A stretch of DNA of 64,000 bases from Beijerinckiaceae bacterium (GTDB taxonomy: Bacteria; Pseudomonadota; Alphaproteobacteria; Rhizobiales; Beijerinckiaceae): contig CANGJJ010000002.1 of assembly GCA_947454485.1 (NCBI GenBank), positions 62,001-126,000 of the forward strand. The letters are read 5' to 3'. The notes beneath the pieces were generated by a model. That model had not been told where the DNA came from and did no database searches. It saw nothing but the letters and a program-made list of their open reading frames with translations. Positions 35,152 to 44,655 of this stretch are shown here, in pieces (position 1 is the first letter of the stretch; each line of letters begins with the position of its first letter). The translations under genes and the position numbers were made by a program.

Positions 35152-35709
35152 CGAGGCAAGGTGCCGATCCCTCGCGCAACCGATTCGCGGCCCCACCCCT
35201 CGCGAAACTTGATCTTGGCTTTTGTTGATCGACAGATCGAGACCTGAAGGCCAAAAAAATCAAGTCATTGAATAAAAACAGAAATTTGTAAATTTGAGCT
35301 CTGGCCCAGCGCCGCAATCCACCCAGTTTGGGGCGTCTCAACCATGTCCGCGAGTTTTATTCTCGATTCAACCCACGCGGCGCTTGTGCCGGGGCGGCAG
35401 ACTTGCACAATGGGGGTCTAGACGCGCCATCTACCCTTTCTGAATAGCCTGGTGAGGTCCCCTCTGTGACTGATCCCGGCTCGGCCGGGACCGCATAACA
35501 GGCAGCGGTCCCGGCCCCCTTCCCCAGATTGGATATGCGCGCGCTGACATAGGCTTCCAACAATCTTGACCATGCAATCGCGCCTCGTCACGCTAAAGAT
35601 CGCGATGCGGTTTCCTGTATGCGTTTTCATCCTGCTCGTTTTCGCAGGATCCACCACACAAGCTCATTCTCATAAAAGCAGGCGCAGCTGCCTGCCCATT
35701 TGGTGATTC
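35152..35709. other. 558-base gap without a clear gene
   Basis: Small frames here lack ribosome sites and plausible products. The stretch next to modE is AT-rich. A strong hairpin lies at 35483-35516 and a smaller one at 35678-35695 (GCAGGC with GCCTGC). It must hold the promoters of modE and of the SDR gene; it could also hold a small RNA. Confidence 0.5.
35483..35516. repeat. Strong hairpin in the modE-SDR gap
   Basis: GGCCGGGACCGC at 35483-35494 and GCGGTCCCGGCC at 35505-35516 form a perfect twelve-base-pair stem with a ten-base loop. TCCCGGC at 35474-35480 can pair with the first arm instead. No T run follows on either strand. It may be part of a structured RNA. Confidence 0.6.
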
Positions 35710-36507
35710 ATGACTGACCCCCATTTTCGTCGTCTGACGCTCATCACGGGCGCATCCAGCGGCATCGGCACTGAGCTTGCGCGGATCTGCGCCGCCAAAG
35801 GACATGATCTGGCGCTTGTCGCGCGCTCATCAGATGCGCTCCACGCCCTCTCCGATGAGATTGCCGCAGCAGGTGCGCCGCGCCCGCTCGTCATTGTGCT
35901 CGATCTTGCTGGACGGGATGCGGGCGAGGAGCTGGAGACCGCCTTGGCGCAAGCAAGGGCCAGCGTCTCCATTCTCATCAACAATGCCGGCTTTGGTCTG
36001 GCAGGCCCAGCCCGCGCCCTGAATGCGCGCGAACAGGTCGAGATGATTGATCTGAATGTCCGCAGCCTCAGCGATCTGACTTTGCGCTTCCTGCCGCAGA
36101 TCATCGCTGCGCGCGGGCGCATCATGAATGTCGCCTCGGTGGCGGCCTTTCTGCCGGGCCCCGGCATGGCGACTTATTATGCGACGAAATCTTTCGTCGT
36201 CTCCTTCAGCGAGTCGCTTTGGCAAGAGCTGCGCGCCACAGGCGTGACAGTGACCGCCCTCTGCCCCGGCCTCACCACGACGGGCTTTCAGGCCCGCGCG
36301 GGTCTCGACACGGCTTTGCTGAAAAATATGCCGACGCAAAGCGCGCGCGACGTCGCCATGAGCGGCTATGAGGCGATGATGGCCGGTCGCCGACGTATCG
36401 TGACCGGCGCTTTCAACAAGCTCACCGTGGCGCTGATGCCCTTCATGCCGCGCGCCCTGTTGCTGCCGCTGCTCGGTTATTTGCAAGCCAAGCGGCGCGA
36501 TGGCTGA
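35710..36507 (+). CDS. Short-chain dehydrogenase/reductase
   Basis: The 265-residue protein has TGASSGIG at 13-20 (nucleotide binding), NNAGFG at 90-95, a catalytic Ser in NVASVA (Ser142) and YYATK (Tyr155, Lys159). These define a classical SDR oxidoreductase using NAD(P)H. A hydrophobic C-terminal stretch near LMPFMPRALLLPLLGYL suggests membrane or lipid association, as in SDRs that act on fatty acyl or similar substrates. The substrate is unknown. It stands alone between a long gap and a converging gene. Confidence 0.92.
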   Translation: MTDPHFRRLTLITGASSGIGTELARICAAKGHDLALVARSSDALHALSDEIAAAGAPRPLVIVLDLAGRDAGEELETALAQARASVSILINNAGFGLAGPARALNAREQVEMIDLNVRSLSDLTLRFLPQIIAARGRIMNVASVAAFLPGPGMATYYATKSFVVSFSESLWQELRATGVTVTALCPGLTTTGFQARAGLDTALLKNMPTQSARDVAMSGYEAMMAGRRRIVTGAFNKLTVALMPFMPRALLLPLLGYLQAKRRDG

Positions 36508-37014
36508 TCAGTCGCTCATGATGAGCGCCCAATAGACCTTATATTTGGACTGGGGTGCATGGGCGACCGCAATGCCCATGCGGCGCATACGGCCGTTGAG
36601 CATATTTTCATTATGCGAGCGCGATTGACGCCAGCCCGAGAAAGCCTCAGCCAGAGTGTGATAGCCAGCTGAAATATTCTCCACCGCCGCGCCATGGCGA
36701 TAGCCCGCACCATCCAGACGCGAGCGCAAAGAGCCACGCACATCATGGCTCATGGAATCGGCCTTGGCCATGGCGAGCGCTTGCTGCTGGGCAAGCTCCT
36801 GCAATTCAGGATCAAGACTGACCACCGAGGCGCCATTGTTGCGACGATAGATCGAGATCATGTCACGCGCGGCACCCGCATCCACCTGACCCTTATTGGC
36901 AGCCAGATTCGTATAGAAGCTCGGCATGGAGGGCAGAGGCAATTCGGGCTTTGAGCAACTGCCCAGCGAAATTCCAAGCGCCGTGAGAACGGGAATGCAA
37001 ACCATCTTTTTCAT
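36508..37014 (-). CDS. CAP/SCP-domain lipoprotein
   Basis: The 168-residue protein has lipobox LGSC (Cys20) after a signal MKKMVCIPVLTALGISLGSC. The rest matches the bacterial CAP/SCP domain: LDPELQELAQQQALAMAKAD, MSHDVRG, AAVENISAGYHTLAEAFSGW, and SRSHNENMLN with two histidines in the expected places. The function of bacterial CAP proteins is mostly unknown. It is 22 bases after the mechanosensitive channel gene on the same strand. Confidence 0.88.
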   Translation of the reverse strand: MKKMVCIPVLTALGISLGSCSKPELPLPSMPSFYTNLAANKGQVDAGAARDMISIYRRNNGASVVSLDPELQELAQQQALAMAKADSMSHDVRGSLRSRLDGAGYRHGAAVENISAGYHTLAEAFSGWRQSRSHNENMLNGRMRRMGIAVAHAPQSKYKVYWALIMSD

Positions 37015-37036
37015 CTCAGATCATCAACTCCGGTGA

Positions 37037-39424
37037 TCACATCTTGGCAGCAGCGTTGCGCTCAAGGATGGCCTCAAGCCGATCCAATCCTGCAATAGCC
37101 ACGAGAGGCGGTGTTTGGTGCAGCAGGTCAAAGCCTGCATCCTTGAAGCGGCGGAAGATTTCAAAATGCAGATCGCTCTTCACCCGGCCCGCCGTTTCTA
37201 CATCGGCCACGAAACAGACAAGCTCGAACTTCAGCATATTGTCGATCATGGCGACAAACAAAACAGTGGGCGCAGGAACGCGCTGCACCAGATCATGCTG
37301 GCGCGCGCAATCGAGCAAAGTCTCGCGCACCTTCTCCGGATCAGCATTGATATTGACGGCAATCGGAATTTTCAAACGGCCAACTTTGTCGGTGCGAACC
37401 CAATTCTTCACCACGCCAGACACCAGATTGGAATTGGGCACAATCATCGTGGCGCGATCGAAGGTCTCGATCTCGGTCGAGCGTACATTGATGCGCTTCA
37501 CATAGCCTTGTTCATCACCCACCACGATCCAGTCACCAACCCGGATCGCGCGCTCCCAGAGCAAGATGAGACCCGAGACGAAATTATTGACGATGCTTTG
37601 CAGACCAAAACCGATACCAACCGACAAGGCACCAGCCACAATCGCGAGCTTGTCAAAACTGAGGCCCACATAGCTGAGGCCCATGGCCGCTGCGATGACA
37701 AAGCCGACATAACCAATACTGGTGCGGATGGAGTTGCGCAGACCTGTGTCGAGCTGCGTATGGGGCAGATAGGTCCCATCAAGCCAGCGCTGGAAAGCGC
37801 GCGTAATGGCAAAGCCAGTGGTGAAGATGACGATGGCAATGATGATACTCGAAATCGAGATCGTCACCTCACCCACGCGGAAACCAAAGAAGGCCGCGCG
37901 GATACTGGCGAACATATCATTCGACTCAATACCCCAAGGCGCGGCAGCGACCAACACAGCAGCGAGCAAGAGCGCAAGCTGCGCGAGGCCGGTGATGATG
38001 ATCGCGACTTGGTCGAGCGCCTCACGGCGCAGACCAACGCTGGTGAGAATAGCACGACCCGGTGCAGCATCTGGGCGCAGCGCCCGGCTGATCGCATCAC
38101 GCGCGAAGGTCGAGAGAAGAAAGAGCGAGCTGCCGATGAAGGTCAACCACACGATCTGATCAACAAGGAAGGCCGCAAAAGCCGCATAGCCAATGAGCGC
38201 ACTGCCGATGATGACGACAATCGCCGCCCAGATCGCCAAGCGCACTGGGCCATAAAGGTCACGGCCCTGCGTGATCTTTGGACCAAGGCAGGCTTCATCC
38301 TCAGCGTCCAGCGCAATGCCTTTGAGCCCGGAGGCGAGGCCCACAGCGACGAGCAAAGAAAACAAACCGCGAAATGCAACCGAGACCGGCAGGCTCGCGC
38401 CAATGACTTCCACAATGGCTTCGATACATTTGAAGCCCGACACGGCCAGGGCCACAAAAAGAACGAGGCGGGCGAGACGCGCCACAGTGGCCTCGCGCAA
38501 ATCAAGCAAGCGCCAATTGGGCAGATCAGGCGCCAGCAAGCCACGCGCAATACCCATGGTAATCGACACACGCGCCACACTGTCGGAGAGTGCATCCACG
38601 ATTGGCTCAATGCGCAATGAGAAGAGATCGAGCCCGCGCCAAAGCCCAATCAGCGCCGCCATAGCAATAATAGGTGTGGCCGCCGTTGAGATCGCAACCC
38701 ACAAAGCGCCCATGGCTTTGTGAAACTCATCAGGATTGTGATTGTCAGGATCGCGGCGCACAACGCGACGTTGCAGCTGTAAGACCACGACAAAGAGCAG
38801 GATGATCCCGATCGTTCCGCCCGCAAAGCTGAAGAGCTTCAGACCCGTCAGCTTGGCACTGGCGCGCGCCCACCAATCTGCCAGCACATCGCCCAAGGTC
38901 AAAACATCTTGCGGCACTTCATGCCCAACCGCCAACCATAGAGAGGGGCTGAGCACGCTGGTGCTGCGCGCGAACAAAGCGCGGGTGAACAGATCGCGGC
39001 GACGTGAGAGAATTGTATCGGAGGCCTGATCGAGCCGGACCTCAAGCAAACGCGCGCGCTTCACCGCCGCATCTGTTTCATCAAACTGCCTTTGCAAGTC
39101 ATCGCGCTCGCCTGCAACACCGGCAGCCTCAGCTGCTGTTTTGTCGGCGGGCTTGGGGCCGAGCTGGTCGAGACGCTGACGCAGCGAATCTTGCCGGGGC
39201 GACAGCTCGCCCAAAACTTCACCGATCCGCGCACCCAAAGGCTCGATCCGCCCGCGCATCTCTGACAAAGCCGCATCGCTCAGATCAGGGCGCTTCAGCG
39301 CCTGCTCAACTTGCTCCAATGTGGCGCGCACACCATCAAGGCGCTGGTCAGGCGCTTGGGCAAGAGAGGGCGAAGCGAGAGCGAGCAAAAGCGCGCAAAG
39401 AAGAGGACGAAGAGTTCGAATCAA
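37037..39424 (-). CDS. MscS-family mechanosensitive channel with N-terminal DUF3772 region
   Basis: The preferred start is TTG at 39424. It gives 795 residues opening with signal peptide RTLRPLLCALLLALASPSLAQA, with GGAG eight bases upstream. The ATG at 39472 would put sixteen residues before the signal. A periplasmic helical domain (about 25-170, DUF3772-like) precedes about eleven membrane segments. The MscS core follows: KLAIVAGALSVGIGFGLQSIVNNFVSGLIL and GDWIVVGDEQGYVKRINVRST. It should open on hypo-osmotic shock. It follows epmB. Confidence 0.93.
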   Translation of the reverse strand: MIRTLRPLLCALLLALASPSLAQAPDQRLDGVRATLEQVEQALKRPDLSDAALSEMRGRIEPLGARIGEVLGELSPRQDSLRQRLDQLGPKPADKTAAEAAGVAGERDDLQRQFDETDAAVKRARLLEVRLDQASDTILSRRRDLFTRALFARSTSVLSPSLWLAVGHEVPQDVLTLGDVLADWWARASAKLTGLKLFSFAGGTIGIILLFVVVLQLQRRVVRRDPDNHNPDEFHKAMGALWVAISTAATPIIAMAALIGLWRGLDLFSLRIEPIVDALSDSVARVSITMGIARGLLAPDLPNWRLLDLREATVARLARLVLFVALAVSGFKCIEAIVEVIGASLPVSVAFRGLFSLLVAVGLASGLKGIALDAEDEACLGPKITQGRDLYGPVRLAIWAAIVVIIGSALIGYAAFAAFLVDQIVWLTFIGSSLFLLSTFARDAISRALRPDAAPGRAILTSVGLRREALDQVAIIITGLAQLALLLAAVLVAAAPWGIESNDMFASIRAAFFGFRVGEVTISISSIIIAIVIFTTGFAITRAFQRWLDGTYLPHTQLDTGLRNSIRTSIGYVGFVIAAAMGLSYVGLSFDKLAIVAGALSVGIGFGLQSIVNNFVSGLILLWERAIRVGDWIVVGDEQGYVKRINVRSTEIETFDRATMIVPNSNLVSGVVKNWVRTDKVGRLKIPIAVNINADPEKVRETLLDCARQHDLVQRVPAPTVLFVAMIDNMLKFELVCFVADVETAGRVKSDLHFEIFRRFKDAGFDLLHQTPPLVAIAGLDRLEAILERNAAAKM

Positions 39425-39483
39425 GGCAGGTGCTCCAAACTGGTCGGATGCATAATAGCTGAGTCGGGCCATTTCGCGGCGCG

Positions 39484-40518
39484 CTAGCGATCACGATAGG
39501 GATGCAATCCGCCCCGGAAGTCTTCCACGACATAGCCCTCGCCATCGCTCTGGCGCGCCAAATAGGTTGGGCCGATGGGCGATTTGCCAAAGCCCCCCGG
39601 TATGTCGAGCACATAGGCCGGCTGGCACAGGCCCGAGACCTGACCCAAAAGACCGCGCACCAGCGCTTGGCCCTCTTCGATACTCACCCGCAAATGAGAG
39701 GTGCCGGGGGCAAGATCTGGATGATGCAGATAATAGGGCTTGATCCGTGTCTCCACGAAAGCACGCATCAAATCTGCCAAAGTCTCCACATCATCATTGA
39801 CGCCGCGCAGCAATACGCTCTGGCTCACCATCACAATGCCCGCATCAATCAAACGCGCACAGGCCGTACGTGCTGCATGGGTCAATTCGCGTGGATGATT
39901 GGCATGGAGCGCGACATAAAGCGCGCGCGGGAAAGTCTGTAGCGCAGACACCATCTCGTCACTGATGCGCGATGGCTCGACCGCAGGCACACGCGAATGC
40001 AGGCGCACGACTTTGACATGCGCAATAGTAGCCAGTGCTTCCATCACCTCTCGCAACCGACGCGGCGAGAGAGCGAGTGGATCACCCCCCGTGAGGATCA
40101 CCTCCCAGATGCGCGTGTCTTGACGAATATAAGCGAGCGCCTGCTGCAAAGCCTGCCCGCTGAGCATGCCAGCCCCTGCAGGACCGACCACTTCGCGGCG
40201 GAAACAAAAGCGGCAATAGACGGGGCAAGCATGGAGTAATTTCAGCAACACACGATCGGGATAACGATGCACCACGCCTTCAACAGGCATATGTGCGCTA
40301 TCGCCAATCGGATCGAGCAGTTCTTGCTCAGACTGCTGCAATTCAGCCATTTGCGGCACGAATTGCAGGCCGATGGGATCTTGCGGACTCTCAATCAAAG
40401 CCGCCATGTCAGGCGTGATCGCAATCGCATAGCGCTGCGCCACAGCGCTCAAAGCACTTTCGTCCTCACATTGCACAAGACCCGCATCACGCAAGGCGGC
40501 GACTGTGGTGAGACTCAC
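39484..40518 (-). CDS. epmB: EF-P beta-lysylation protein EpmB (lysine 2,3-aminomutase-like)
   Basis: This 344-residue radical-SAM enzyme has the cluster motif CPVYCRFCFRREVVG (Cys98, Cys102, Cys105). Downstream are ILTGGDPLALSPRRL and the PLP-binding lysine region near PGGFGKSPI. EpmB converts alpha-lysine to (R)-beta-lysine for EF-P modification. It overlaps the epmA stop by four bases. The length fits EpmB rather than the longer clostridial aminomutases, and efp next door supports the call. Confidence 0.94.
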   Translation of the reverse strand: MSLTTVAALRDAGLVQCEDESALSAVAQRYAIAITPDMAALIESPQDPIGLQFVPQMAELQQSEQELLDPIGDSAHMPVEGVVHRYPDRVLLKLLHACPVYCRFCFRREVVGPAGAGMLSGQALQQALAYIRQDTRIWEVILTGGDPLALSPRRLREVMEALATIAHVKVVRLHSRVPAVEPSRISDEMVSALQTFPRALYVALHANHPRELTHAARTACARLIDAGIVMVSQSVLLRGVNDDVETLADLMRAFVETRIKPYYLHHPDLAPGTSHLRVSIEEGQALVRGLLGQVSGLCQPAYVLDIPGGFGKSPIGPTYLARQSDGEGYVVEDFRGGLHPYRDR

Positions 40519-41594
40519 GTGGCGGCCTCCGCGACAGGAGTCCAGATGACTTGTTCGATGCGCTGCGCGCCTGTGGCGAGCATGATGAGACGATCAACAC
40601 CCAGCGCAATGCCGCAAGCTTGCGGCATGAGCGCGAGCGCGGCGAGAAAATCTTCATCAATGGGAAAACGCTCGCCATAAAGACGCGCGCGCTCATCCAT
40701 CTCAGCTTCAAAACGACGACGTTGTTCTTGAGCATCAGTCAGCTCACCAAAGGCATTGGCAAGTTCAACACCGCAGGCATAAAGCTCGAAGCGCTCAGCA
40801 ACACGTTTGTCATGCGCACAAGGACGCGCGAGGGCGGCCTCGCAGGCGGGATAATCAATCAGCACGCAGGGACGTGCAAGGCCGAGCTGCGGCTCGACAT
40901 GCTCGCTCAAAAGCTTGCTGAAAATATCCGACCAGCTGTCATCGGCCACGATCCGCACCTTGCCCTTGGCCTGCTCCGCCAGGGCCGCGCGGTCAGGCGA
41001 GCCCTCTGGAGACAGGGTCGCCAGCAGGTTGATCCCGGCATGATCGGCAAAGGCCTCAGCGACCGTCAGGCGCTGCGGCGGCAAAAAGGGGTCACATTCC
41101 CGCCCCCGCCAGCGCAGCAGGGCCGCCCCCGCCCCCTCAGCCGCCGCGACCAAAAGAGCCCGGCAATCGGCGATCAGACAGTCATATTCAGCCCCCGCCC
41201 GATACCATTCGAGCAGGGTGAATTCTGGATGGTGGAGGGGGCCGCGCTCGCCATTGCGAAAAACATGCCCAAGGCTGAAAATCTGCGTCTCGCCCGCCGC
41301 CAGCAGCTTTTTGCAGGCAAATTCGGGGGAAGAATGCAGATAGAGCGGCAAATTGACCCCATCTGCGGTGAAATCGGTCGCAAAAGCGCCGATATGGGCC
41401 TCATTGCCGGGCGAGATCTGCAGCGCGGCCGTATCCACCTCAACAAAGCCCTGCAGCTCGAACCAGCTGCGCCAGCTGCGCAAAATCCGGGCGCGCGCCC
41501 GCAAAAGCCCCCGCCGATCGGCATGGACATGGGGCATCCACCAGCGGGACGAGGCCGGGGAAGCGCTGTTTTGATGGCTTGGGGGTGTTGTCAT
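40515..41594 (-). CDS. epmA: EF-P lysine ligase EpmA (GenX/PoxA-like)
   Basis: This 359-residue protein is like the catalytic core of class II lysyl-tRNA synthetase without the tRNA-binding domain. Motif 2 is FRNGERGPLHHPEFTLLEWYRAG near residue 110 and motif 3 GIALGVDRLIML near residue 330. EpmA attaches (R)-beta-lysine to EF-P. It is divergent from efp by 118 bases and is translationally coupled to epmB. Confidence 0.95.
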   Translation of the reverse strand: MTTPPSHQNSASPASSRWWMPHVHADRRGLLRARARILRSWRSWFELQGFVEVDTAALQISPGNEAHIGAFATDFTADGVNLPLYLHSSPEFACKKLLAAGETQIFSLGHVFRNGERGPLHHPEFTLLEWYRAGAEYDCLIADCRALLVAAAEGAGAALLRWRGRECDPFLPPQRLTVAEAFADHAGINLLATLSPEGSPDRAALAEQAKGKVRIVADDSWSDIFSKLLSEHVEPQLGLARPCVLIDYPACEAALARPCAHDKRVAERFELYACGVELANAFGELTDAQEQRRRFEAEMDERARLYGERFPIDEDFLAALALMPQACGIALGVDRLIMLATGAQRIEQVIWTPVAEAAT

Positions 41595-41712
41595 TCGGCC
41601 CGTGCTTTGCGATACGGCTGGCGCTTCGCTATGAGATCGCTATTGTGCGGCCGCTTCGAGATGCCATCCAATAGGCCGTGCCGCGCCCGCCATCAACCCA
41701 AGGAATTCAGCC

Positions 41713-42282
41713 GTGAAAGTCATCGCCAGTTCGGTCCGCAAGGGCAATATCATTGAACATGAAGACGGCAATCTCTACGTCGTCTTGTCGGCTGAGAGCT
41801 TCCATCCCGGCAAGGGCACGCCCACGACCCAGATCGACATGCGCCGCTTGTCGGACGGCGTGAAGACCAGCGTGCGCTACAAGACGACCGAGCAGGTCGA
41901 GCGCGCCTTCGTGGAAGACACCGAATTCAGCTATCTGTATTCGGATGCCGACGGCAACCACTTCATGAATGCTGAAAGCTATGAGCAGCTGAATGTGCCG
42001 GACGATGTGATCGGCGATCAGAAAGTCTTCTTGCAAGAAGGCATGAAGATCATTCTGAGCATCTTCAACGGCATTGCCGTGGGTGTGCAGCTGCCCGCGC
42101 GCGTCACGCTCGAAATCGTCGAGACCGAGCCGGTCATCAAGAACCAGACTGCGTCTTCCTCCTTCAAGCCCGCGATCCTGTCGAATGGCGCGCGCACCAT
42201 GGTGCCTCCGCATATTCAGGTTGGCACACGCGTTGTCGTGCAGACCGAAGACGGCTCCTATGTGGAACGCGCCAAGGACTAA
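41713..42282 (+). CDS. efp: Elongation factor P
   Basis: This 189-residue protein has the three-domain EF-P layout. The modified loop HPGKGTPT places the conserved Lys at residue 34, the target of EpmA. EF-P relieves ribosome stalling at polyproline stretches. The start is GTG at 41713. The product has the usual C-terminal signature ([15 protein letters not shown]-like, here [26 protein letters not shown]). Presence of epmA and epmB nearby fits the Lys34 type. Confidence 0.98.
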   Translation: MKVIASSVRKGNIIEHEDGNLYVVLSAESFHPGKGTPTTQIDMRRLSDGVKTSVRYKTTEQVERAFVEDTEFSYLYSDADGNHFMNAESYEQLNVPDDVIGDQKVFLQEGMKIILSIFNGIAVGVQLPARVTLEIVETEPVIKNQTASSSFKPAILSNGARTMVPPHIQVGTRVVVQTEDGSYVERAKD

Positions 42283-42305
42283 GCTCTTTGGAATTGTGAA
42301 TTGCG

Positions 42306-42328
42306 CGGGCGGTCCTTGGGGCCGCCCG
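42306..42328. terminator. Hairpin between efp and rlmN
   Basis: CGGGCGG at 42306-42312 pairs with CCGCCCG at 42322-42328, followed by TTTGCGTTT. It is a modest terminator between the converging genes. Confidence 0.55.
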
Positions 42329-42340
42329 TTTGCGTTTGGG

Positions 42341-43546
42341 TTACGCGTGGTCGCTCTCAGCTTCGGCCTCAGCCTCCATCATGAGACGGGCGCGGGCGCG
42401 CACTTTTTCCGTCTCACTCTTCAACTGGCCGCAAGCTGCCAGAATATCGCGGCCGCGCGGCGTGCGCACAGGGCTCGCATAGCCAGCATTGAAGACAATA
42501 TCCGAGAAGCGCTCAATCACATCCCAGTCGGAACATTCATATTGAGTGCCCGGCCAGGGATTGAAGGGAATGAGATTGATCTTGGCTGGAATGCCTTTCA
42601 ACAGACGCACCAATTCGCGCGCATCTGCGGGGGAATCATTCACGCCCTTCAGCATCACATATTCAAACGTAATGCGGCGCGCATTGGAGAGGCCCGGATA
42701 ATTGCGGCAGGCATCGAGCAATTCATCAATCGGATATTTCTTGTTCAGCGGCACCAAAGTGTTGCGCAGCTCATCGCGCACCGCATGAAGCGAGATCGCC
42801 AGCATCGTACCAGCCTCATCACCCAAAGTTGGGATCTGAGGCACAACGCCCGAAGTGGAAACGGTGATGCGGCGCTTGGAGAGCGAGAGGCCCTCGCCAT
42901 CTGACAAGACGCCAATCGCTTCGCGCACATTGTCGAAATTATAAAGTGGCTCGCCCATACCCATGAAGACAATGTTGGAGACAGCGCGCACACCCTCGCC
43001 CGAGGGCAACATGCCATCGGTCGGCGGCGTCATGCCGGGGAAGTCGCCAATGCGATCACGCGCAACAACGAGCTGCTGCACGATCTCTTGCGAGGTGAGA
43101 TTGCGCACCAGCTTCTGCGTACCTGTGTGACAGAAGGTGCAGGTGAGCGTGCAACCGACCTGGCTCGACACGCACAAAGTGCCGCGATCACGCTCAGGAA
43201 TATAGACGCATTCAATCTCCGCACCTTTATCGGTGGCGCTGGTGGGCGGCAAACGAATGAGCCATTTGCGCGTACCATCATTGGAGATCTGCTCGACAAT
43301 GACCTCCGGTCGGCTAAGGGAATAATGCTCGGCCAAAGTGGCGCGCAAAGCCTTCGCCACATTGGTCATGCGGTCGAACTCTGTGACGCCCTGAAAATAG
43401 ATCCAATGCCAAAGCTGGTTCACGCGCATGCGGATCTCGCGATCAGGCACGCCAATCGTGGCCAGAGCCTTGCCCAGCTCAGCCCGCGTCAGACCGACAA
43501 GCGAAGGACGCGTGGCGCCCGATGTTTCAACCGCAACAGATGACAT
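42341..43546 (-). CDS. rlmN: Dual-specificity RNA methyltransferase RlmN
   Basis: From the ATG at 43546 (site AGAGGA) the protein has 401 residues. The radical-SAM cluster motif is [11 protein letters not shown] (Cys132, Cys136, Cys139). The C-terminal [14 protein letters not shown] holds the catalytic methyl-carrying Cys (Cys372). RlmN makes 2-methyladenosine at 23S rRNA A2503 and tRNA A37. The frame extends upstream to 43693 but that part looks non-coding. The tail is rich in Glu and Ala. Confidence 0.96.
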   Translation of the reverse strand: MSSVAVETSGATRPSLVGLTRAELGKALATIGVPDREIRMRVNQLWHWIYFQGVTEFDRMTNVAKALRATLAEHYSLSRPEVIVEQISNDGTRKWLIRLPPTSATDKGAEIECVYIPERDRGTLCVSSQVGCTLTCTFCHTGTQKLVRNLTSQEIVQQLVVARDRIGDFPGMTPPTDGMLPSGEGVRAVSNIVFMGMGEPLYNFDNVREAIGVLSDGEGLSLSKRRITVSTSGVVPQIPTLGDEAGTMLAISLHAVRDELRNTLVPLNKKYPIDELLDACRNYPGLSNARRITFEYVMLKGVNDSPADARELVRLLKGIPAKINLIPFNPWPGTQYECSDWDVIERFSDIVFNAGYASPVRTPRGRDILAACGQLKSETEKVRARARLMMEAEAEAESDHA

Positions 43547-43757
43547 GGAAGATCCTCTGGCGCCCCTATACCACGGGCCAAGACCCGATTTCCAGTCAGT
43601 GCCACTGGACCCAAATAAGGCTGCCCCGGTCGGGGCCAGCCTCGAGCGCGCCCGTAGCGCCAAGTGAAACATTTGGACAGCCCTGCTGAACACTCCAGCT
43701 GTTCACGCAAGTATCACCCTTCAACATGAGAATGGTTTTACCTCCACCGCAGAGGGC

Positions 43758-44648
43758 TCATCCCTGCAGCTTGCCTTCTTTTGCATTCAACGCATCGGCA
43801 AGCCGCATCTTGGCCGAGCCCGGCTGCAATGGCTTTTGCTGACTTTCATGCGGCGCCCAGCCCGACAGCCAGACAAGATCGAAGGTTGCGCGCACGCGCC
43901 CATCTGCATCGCTGAAGTTTTGCGCATAAATTTCGGCCGCGCGCAGAAAGATCGTCTTGTTGATTTTGCGTTTGTCACGCAGCACAAGCGCATTGGTTGC
44001 ACCCATAGCGCGTAGATCATGCGCAAGCGCGAAGAGATGATCATAGCGCACCGTGATCGTATCCACATCCGTCACGGGCAGAGCGAAACCTGCGCGCTGC
44101 AACAGGCTGCCAAGATCACGCAAATCCACAAAGGGCGACACGCGAGGGCTGACACCGCCCAAAATCTCTTCTTCGGCTTCAGCCAATGCGCTGCGCAATT
44201 CAGTCAAAGACTGACCGCCCATGAAACAGGCCAGAAACAGGCCATCTGGCCGCAAGCTGCGGCGGATCTGCACCAAGGCGCCGGGCAGATCATTCACATG
44301 CTGAAGGCTGAGCGCGGAGGTGATGAGATCAAAACTCTCAGGCGCGAAGGGCAAGGCCTCTTCATCTGCAACCAATGAGAGCCAAGGCCCCGCACTCACA
44401 GCTTGCGCGATGGGTGCGCCGTGAACCAACAATTGCGGATTGCGCTGCGCCAAAACCTGCGTGAGCTGTGTACCTGCTGTGCCAAGATCAAGCACACGCT
44501 CAAAGGGACGCAGAATAGATCTCAGCCGGTCTTCGAGATCCTCGGCCACACGTTCGAGCAGAAAATCAGCAGCGCCCATGCGCAATGCGCGCGCCAATCG
44601 CAGCCGCAACAGCTGGCGGTCAAAAATCCGTGGCGTCTGGTCTGTCAC
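43758..44648 (-). CDS. SAM-dependent methyltransferase (BioC/NDUFAF5-like)
   Basis: The 296-residue protein has a class I methyltransferase core: VLDLGTAGTQLTQVLAQ (motif I, about 52-68), DLITSALSLQHVNDLPGAL and LRPDGLFLACFMGG. The N-terminus PRIFDRQLLRLRLARA is typical of the alphaproteobacterial relatives of mitochondrial NDUFAF5, a complex I assembly factor. BioC of biotin synthesis is a related alternative; no bio genes are nearby. It is 7 bases downstream of the exported GyrI-like gene. Confidence 0.85.
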   Translation of the reverse strand: MTDQTPRIFDRQLLRLRLARALRMGAADFLLERVAEDLEDRLRSILRPFERVLDLGTAGTQLTQVLAQRNPQLLVHGAPIAQAVSAGPWLSLVADEEALPFAPESFDLITSALSLQHVNDLPGALVQIRRSLRPDGLFLACFMGGQSLTELRSALAEAEEEILGGVSPRVSPFVDLRDLGSLLQRAGFALPVTDVDTITVRYDHLFALAHDLRAMGATNALVLRDKRKINKTIFLRAAEIYAQNFSDADGRVRATFDLVWLSGWAPHESQQKPLQPGSAKMRLADALNAKEGKLQG

Positions 44649-44655
44649 CGCATCA

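Noticed and set aside
35340-35540. Known structured RNA (molybdenum-cofactor riboswitch, 6S, SRP RNA, tmRNA) in the modE-SDR gap
   Set aside because: I could not match the conserved elements of any of these to the sequence. Only the strong hairpin is supported.
35593-35805. Small open frames around the start of the SDR gene on the - strand
   Set aside because: They overlap the SDR start, lack ribosome sites and give low-complexity products.
37115-38620. Open frame of 501 codons on the + strand, opposite the mechanosensitive channel gene
   Set aside because: It is antisense to a well-supported membrane protein, is highly charged with no motif, and arises from codon bias in the real gene.
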